From an uncultured Collinsella sp. (GTDB lineage Bacteria; Actinomycetota; Coriobacteriia; Coriobacteriales; Coriobacteriaceae), in NCBI GenBank assembly GCA_900539735.1, contig UQDE01000001.1, forward strand, positions 117,653-181,652: 64,000 bases of DNA, written 5' to 3'. The notes below the pieces were generated by a model. It saw only the letters and a list, made by a program, of their open reading frames with translations, made no database searches and had not been told where the DNA came from. Below, in pieces: positions 61,089 through 64,000 of this stretch (its first letter is position 1; every line of letters begins with the position of its first letter). The position numbers and the translations under genes were made by a program.

Positions 61089-61137
61089 AATGCTCCGTCT
61101 CTCGCATTTTTCCTGCTAGAGATATACCACTCTACGT

Positions 61138-61158
61138 AATACAACAGACTGTTGTATT
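61138..61158. promoter_or_regulatory. Palindromic operator of the activase-TetR operon
   Basis: A 21-base palindrome AATACAACAG-C-CTGTTGTATT in form (one central base), perfect in both arms, 50 bases before the activase start. It is AT-rich and lies where the minus-strand promoter should be, as is typical of TetR operators. Confidence 0.75.
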
Positions 61159-61170
61159 TAAACTCCGTAT

Positions 61171-61203
61171 AAAAAGCGGCTGCCGAAACGCTTCAGCAGT
61201 CGC
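61171..61203 (-). terminator. Intrinsic terminator of the small membrane-protein gene
   Basis: Stem GCGACTGC/GCAGCCGC (one mismatch, on the minus strand) with a 12-base loop, followed by TTTTTAT. It lies 167 bases beyond the stop of the gene at 61370. The interval 61204-61369 has no gene that I can see. Confidence 0.7.
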
Positions 61204-61369
61204 CGAATGCACCAACAGATTGTTCTGCGCGCTAGCACGTCGGGCAACGGAGCAGCACGGGCCCTCCGGTCATGCGCACCGCTCACGCCCGCGATGTCGC
61301 CGAGAGAGCTATCCACGCTTAGGGCTCCAACCAAGCAAGTCGCCCGCGCTCAGCAGATCCCTAAGCGAG

Positions 61370-61918
61370 CTACTCGCACTCAGGAGCCATAGCCTGCTCC
61401 AAGAGCTCGGCATGCTCCTCCTCGAAAACCGTCCCCACAGGGAAGGCGCGACGGAAGACGAAGTGGGAAATCGGACCGGCTACCAAAAGGTTCCACGGCA
61501 GCGCCATCACAAAATTATGCGGGATGTTGATCATCCAGATCGCGGGCACGGAATACAGGTTCGCAAGGATGCCGCCGGGCATGTGCGTCAGACCCTCGCA
61601 GGCACCGTACAGCGACATGATGATGACCATGGGAACGACCATGCAGGAGCTAACGGCGAGCGTCATGGCGAGCGGCGAGCTCTTGCCCGGCGCGACCAAG
61701 TACTTAAAGGCGAAACCCTTGGCGAGCGGGCTGGCGACGAACCAGTCGCAGCACATGGCAAAAATGTAGGCAACGGGGAAGCCGAGCCACGCGGCGGCAA
61801 CGACCTCGCCGTTGATGGCCCTGTGCTGCAGGGCAACGTTGTAGATGCTCATCCAGAGCACCATGCAAAAGCACATGATAAAGGTGAACAGCAGGCTCTC
61901 TCGTTTGTTGATAGGCAT
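61370..61918 (-). CDS. DUF2798-like membrane protein
   Basis: A 182-residue membrane protein with four or five hydrophobic helices (for example LLFTFIMCFCMVLWMSIYNVA, AAWLGFPVAYIFAMCC and AVSSCMVVPMVIIMSLYGA are read as helices near 10, 45 and 95). It resembles the DUF2798 family of small integral membrane proteins; no function is known. ATG at 61916-61918 is chosen (AAAGGA 11 bases upstream); another ATG three codons upstream is only two bases from it. It is transcribed towards the activase gene and ended by the terminator at 61171. Confidence 0.75.
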   Translation of the reverse strand: MPINKRESLLFTFIMCFCMVLWMSIYNVALQHRAINGEVVAAAWLGFPVAYIFAMCCDWFVASPLAKGFAFKYLVAPGKSSPLAMTLAVSSCMVVPMVIIMSLYGACEGLTHMPGGILANLYSVPAIWMINIPHNFVMALPWNLLVAGPISHFVFRRAFPVGTVFEEEHAELLEQAMAPECE

Positions 61919-61961
61919 AAAGGGCATGGTCCTTTCCGTGTTACGCCGCGGCATCACGCAA

Positions 61962-62013
61962 CAAAAACGGGCGGGCAAGATGGAGCTGTTGGGACTTCAT
62001 CTCGCCCGCCCGT
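61962..62013 (-). terminator. Intrinsic terminator between thrE and the membrane-protein gene
   Basis: Stem ACGGGCGGGC-AGATG/CATCT-GCCCGCCCGT with one G-U pair (61967-61982 and 61998-62013), followed on the minus strand by TTTTTG. It lies about 220 bases past the thrE stop. Confidence 0.8.
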
Positions 62014-62127
62014 GATACGTGCGTCTGCGACTACTTATGTGGTGGAACCAGCCTAGCACGAAAACCCCGCGCTTCGTAAGCGTTGAGTTTATGAAGATGC
62101 AGGGCACCAATAATCCCCCGACCCCCT

Positions 62128-62195
62128 AAGTTGCGGTGGAATACGGACTGTTTTGACCCTTTAAGCAGCAATTCAGTCCCTATTTCACCGCAACT
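62128..62195. repeat. Intergenic palindromic repeat, copy 3 (67-68 bp)
   Basis: Ends AAGTTGCGGTGGAATA as in copies 1 and 2, mirrored with one or two mismatches, and a CAGTCC-type inner stem in place of the GTTCC stem of the other copies. It ends 37 bases before the thrE stop (in minus-strand terms, 37 bases downstream). No T-run follows. Confidence 0.9.
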
Positions 62196-62231
62196 CATTT
62201 GGTGCAAAGTAACATGTCCTCCTTGTACCAA

Positions 62232-63800
62232 TTAGCTGGTGTGGCGCCAGCGGGGGTCGGTGAGAGTTCTCGCCACACCCAGCCCAACGGGCAGAAACGC
62301 TACGATGAGCACTGCACGCACAAACCAGCCGAGCATATTGACCGTGTCGAAGGTGCACATGTAATACATCGAGCGATACAGATACAAGCCCGGCACCATA
62401 ATGACAATCGAAGGCACCGTGAGAGCGATGCGCGGGTAGGTGAGCTTAACTTCGGCCAAGCTTGCGAGCAGCCCCGATACGAGCGCGCCGATAAACGCTG
62501 CTGCCTCGGGAGGCATTCCCGTGCTGAGGCCCAGGAAGGGAATCATCGTCGGCGCATCGACAAGGGTTAGACGCAGGGTATTGGACACGGCGCCGATCAA
62601 CCCAGCTGCCGCGGCCATCTTTACCGGGCTGTTGAACATCACCGAGAAGCCGAATACGCCAACGAAGCTCATCACCACGCGTAGGAGCGTAAGAGCAAGC
62701 GGCGAAAGGCCGAGCGGCGCAAAGTCGTCCGGCGCCAGGCCAACACACTCGGCAACCATCCAACCTACGAGCGTCGCCATCACAATAATCGATACGGCAT
62801 ATGACAGACGTTCGATACCGCTTCGCATGTCAAGCTTGGCGATGTCGAGACCTGCCGTAATGAGCGGAAAGCCGGGAATCACAAAGAGCATGGCGCCGAT
62901 ATAGCCTTCTTGGTGCGACATTGCCCCCGGTATGACCTGGCCAAGGCCGAGCAATGCCAGCAGATACGAAACGCAAGCGAGCGCAACGCCGGTCGTCAGC
63001 GCGCTGAACTGACCAAGGCCTTGCTTGAGAATATGGGAGCGGGCAAAGTTGCCGACACCCGCGCCCACGAACGCGCATGCCATCTCAATAGGACCGCCAC
63101 CAAGTAAAAAGACAAAGGCGCCACAAGCACAGGCCGCCGCAAGGCCCTGTTGCCAAGGCGCGTAATCAGGTTTTGAACTCTCAACGGTCTTGAGCATCTC
63201 GTGATACTCGTGCACCGTGAAGCGACGGCCATAGGTTTCGATTTCCTTGAGGAAACTCTCCATCATCCAAATGCGATGGGTATTGACGCCCGTTGTGGGC
63301 AAGCTGACGACCTCGTTAAAGCAGTGACCATCTTCGATGCAGGTACACTCAAACGACAGGAGACTTAAGTCAACGTGGATGGTCACACCGAGTACGGCGG
63401 CGACTCGATTCATGGTATCGCGTACACGCCAGGCACCCGTTCCGCTCGCGAGCATAAGCATACCGGTGCGGCAGATGATGGATGATTTATCGGTGAGCGG
63501 CGCATCGACGGCAAGTTCATCGCCTGCCGTCACGATCTGGTGCCAGTCAGTTTTCATATGGAGCGCGCCGGCACGGACACCGTGGTGCATGGGGGCTCTC
63601 GAAAGCAGCGAGTTAAGGCGCGAAGACTGTGGGGGCTCCGTTGATTCGTCCTCAACCTCATCAGCCTCTTCATCGACCAGATCAAAGGAATCAAGCGGCG
63701 CTGGCTCGCGACGGTCGATCAGCTCCTCGTCCTCATCATCAAAGTAATTGAACTGATCGAGCATGTCCTCTTCGATTGCGCGCTCGCTCGCATCGTCCAT
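62232..63800 (-). CDS. ThrE-type threonine/serine exporter (fused)
   Basis: Inner-membrane exporter of 522 residues. A long acidic cytoplasmic N-terminus (about 1-75, many E and D) precedes an amphipathic segment and ten or so helices. ALHMKTDWHQIV, a CRTGMLMLASGTGAWRV stretch and the glycine-rich PGAMSHQEGYIGAMLFVIPGFPLITAGLDIAKLD segments (read in parts) match the ThrE (DUF1212 plus DUF3815) fused form known from Actinobacteria. Probable cargo is threonine and serine by family knowledge. ATG 63798-63800 with GGGAGC upstream. Confidence 0.88.
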   Translation of the reverse strand: MDDASERAIEEDMLDQFNYFDDEDEELIDRREPAPLDSFDLVDEEADEVEDESTEPPQSSRLNSLLSRAPMHHGVRAGALHMKTDWHQIVTAGDELAVDAPLTDKSSIICRTGMLMLASGTGAWRVRDTMNRVAAVLGVTIHVDLSLLSFECTCIEDGHCFNEVVSLPTTGVNTHRIWMMESFLKEIETYGRRFTVHEYHEMLKTVESSKPDYAPWQQGLAAACACGAFVFLLGGGPIEMACAFVGAGVGNFARSHILKQGLGQFSALTTGVALACVSYLLALLGLGQVIPGAMSHQEGYIGAMLFVIPGFPLITAGLDIAKLDMRSGIERLSYAVSIIVMATLVGWMVAECVGLAPDDFAPLGLSPLALTLLRVVMSFVGVFGFSVMFNSPVKMAAAAGLIGAVSNTLRLTLVDAPTMIPFLGLSTGMPPEAAAFIGALVSGLLASLAEVKLTYPRIALTVPSIVIMVPGLYLYRSMYYMCTFDTVNMLGWFVRAVLIVAFLPVGLGVARTLTDPRWRHTS

Positions 63801-63917
63801 CCCGGTGCTCCCTTCCTATCGACTAACCCCCATCCTAGACAGCGACGGCTAAAGGAAACATAAAAGAGACGGCTGTCATGCGAGCCATGTGCGCAATAGC
63901 CATTGGGTAGTCATTGG

Positions 63918-63953
63918 GGACGTTCTTGAATGACTAGTCGTTTAAGAACGTCC
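63918..63953. repeat. Intergenic palindrome, 36 bp
   Basis: Ten-bp perfect arms GGACGTTCTT/AAGAACGTCC with an inner TGAC-TA-GTC dyad, upstream of thrE near the right edge. The rest of 63801-64000 shows no gene. Confidence 0.75.
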
Positions 63954-64000
63954 ATTACAGTCGAAATTGTCAGCCTGGGACCATCTCGGGCTACGATTGA

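Overview
The window is a GC-rich bacterial chromosome segment. Actinobacterial features are the mutually consistent beta/beta-prime polymerase genes, DisA, a ThrE-type exporter and an LAATG-type wall-sorting signal; gene order and protein style fit best with the class Coriobacteriia, most likely Collinsella or a close relative. That assignment is an inference from sequence style, not from a database search.

Layout. The backbone is the large conserved informational cluster known from Gram-positive genomes: clpC (53141-55783), disA-ispD-ispF (46234-48513), cysS-rlmB-rae1/yacP (42976-46230), tRNA-Tyr/Thr/Met-tuf (39034-40568), rpmG-tRNA-Trp-secE-nusG-rplK-rplA (36187-38754), rplJ-rplL (13229-14230), rpoB-rpoC (3740-11716) and rpsL-rpsG-fusA (1-1609), all on the minus strand in the same relative order as in Bacillus. 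Non-conserved blocks are set between these pieces: an ECF sigma/anti-sigma pair (1946-3491), galU (12004-12912), a block of about 21 kb of metabolic and transport genes (14736-36061) between rplA and rplJ, an HTH-HipA-like kinase (41608-42948), mntP plus hipBA plus pepD (48861-52926), and at the right end a TetR regulator with a giant 2-hydroxyacyl-CoA dehydratase activase-like protein, a small membrane protein and a ThrE-type exporter.

How it works together. The minus-strand backbone makes ribosomal proteins, elongation factors, RNA polymerase and the Sec/NusG factors, with recognisable promoters (1703-1731, 14447-14475, 40631-40660), an L10 leader with attenuator before rplJ, and terminators after rpoC, rplL, tuf and rplA. 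The 21-kb block holds a PLP aminotransferase, a GH13 enzyme paired with a DNA-repair glycosylase, an MFS exporter, a fused FeoA-FeoB iron transporter, a PTS EIIA, asnS, a TrpXYZ-type ABC importer, a wall-anchored 5'-nucleotidase, a mechanosensitive channel and a cytosolic ParB-like/PnrA-like sensor coupled to a phosphoesterase.

Most notable observations: (1) the RpoC C-terminus carries a domain that aligns without gaps to the RNA polymerase alpha-subunit C-terminal DNA-binding domain and keeps most of its DNA-contact residues; (2) RpoB has a replaced and lengthened segment directly after the rifampicin-region motif GPGGL; (3) S12 naturally has Arg at position 88, a residue linked to streptomycin resistance; (4) several families of palindromic intergenic repeats occur, including a 67-69 bp element found three times just downstream of stop codons, an exact 62-bp-period tandem array, a triple 80-bp-period palindrome array and a 222-bp inverted repeat; (5) a helix-turn-helix/HipA-like kinase has two mirror-image operator-like sites; (6) a yybP-ykoY-type manganese riboswitch precedes mntP.
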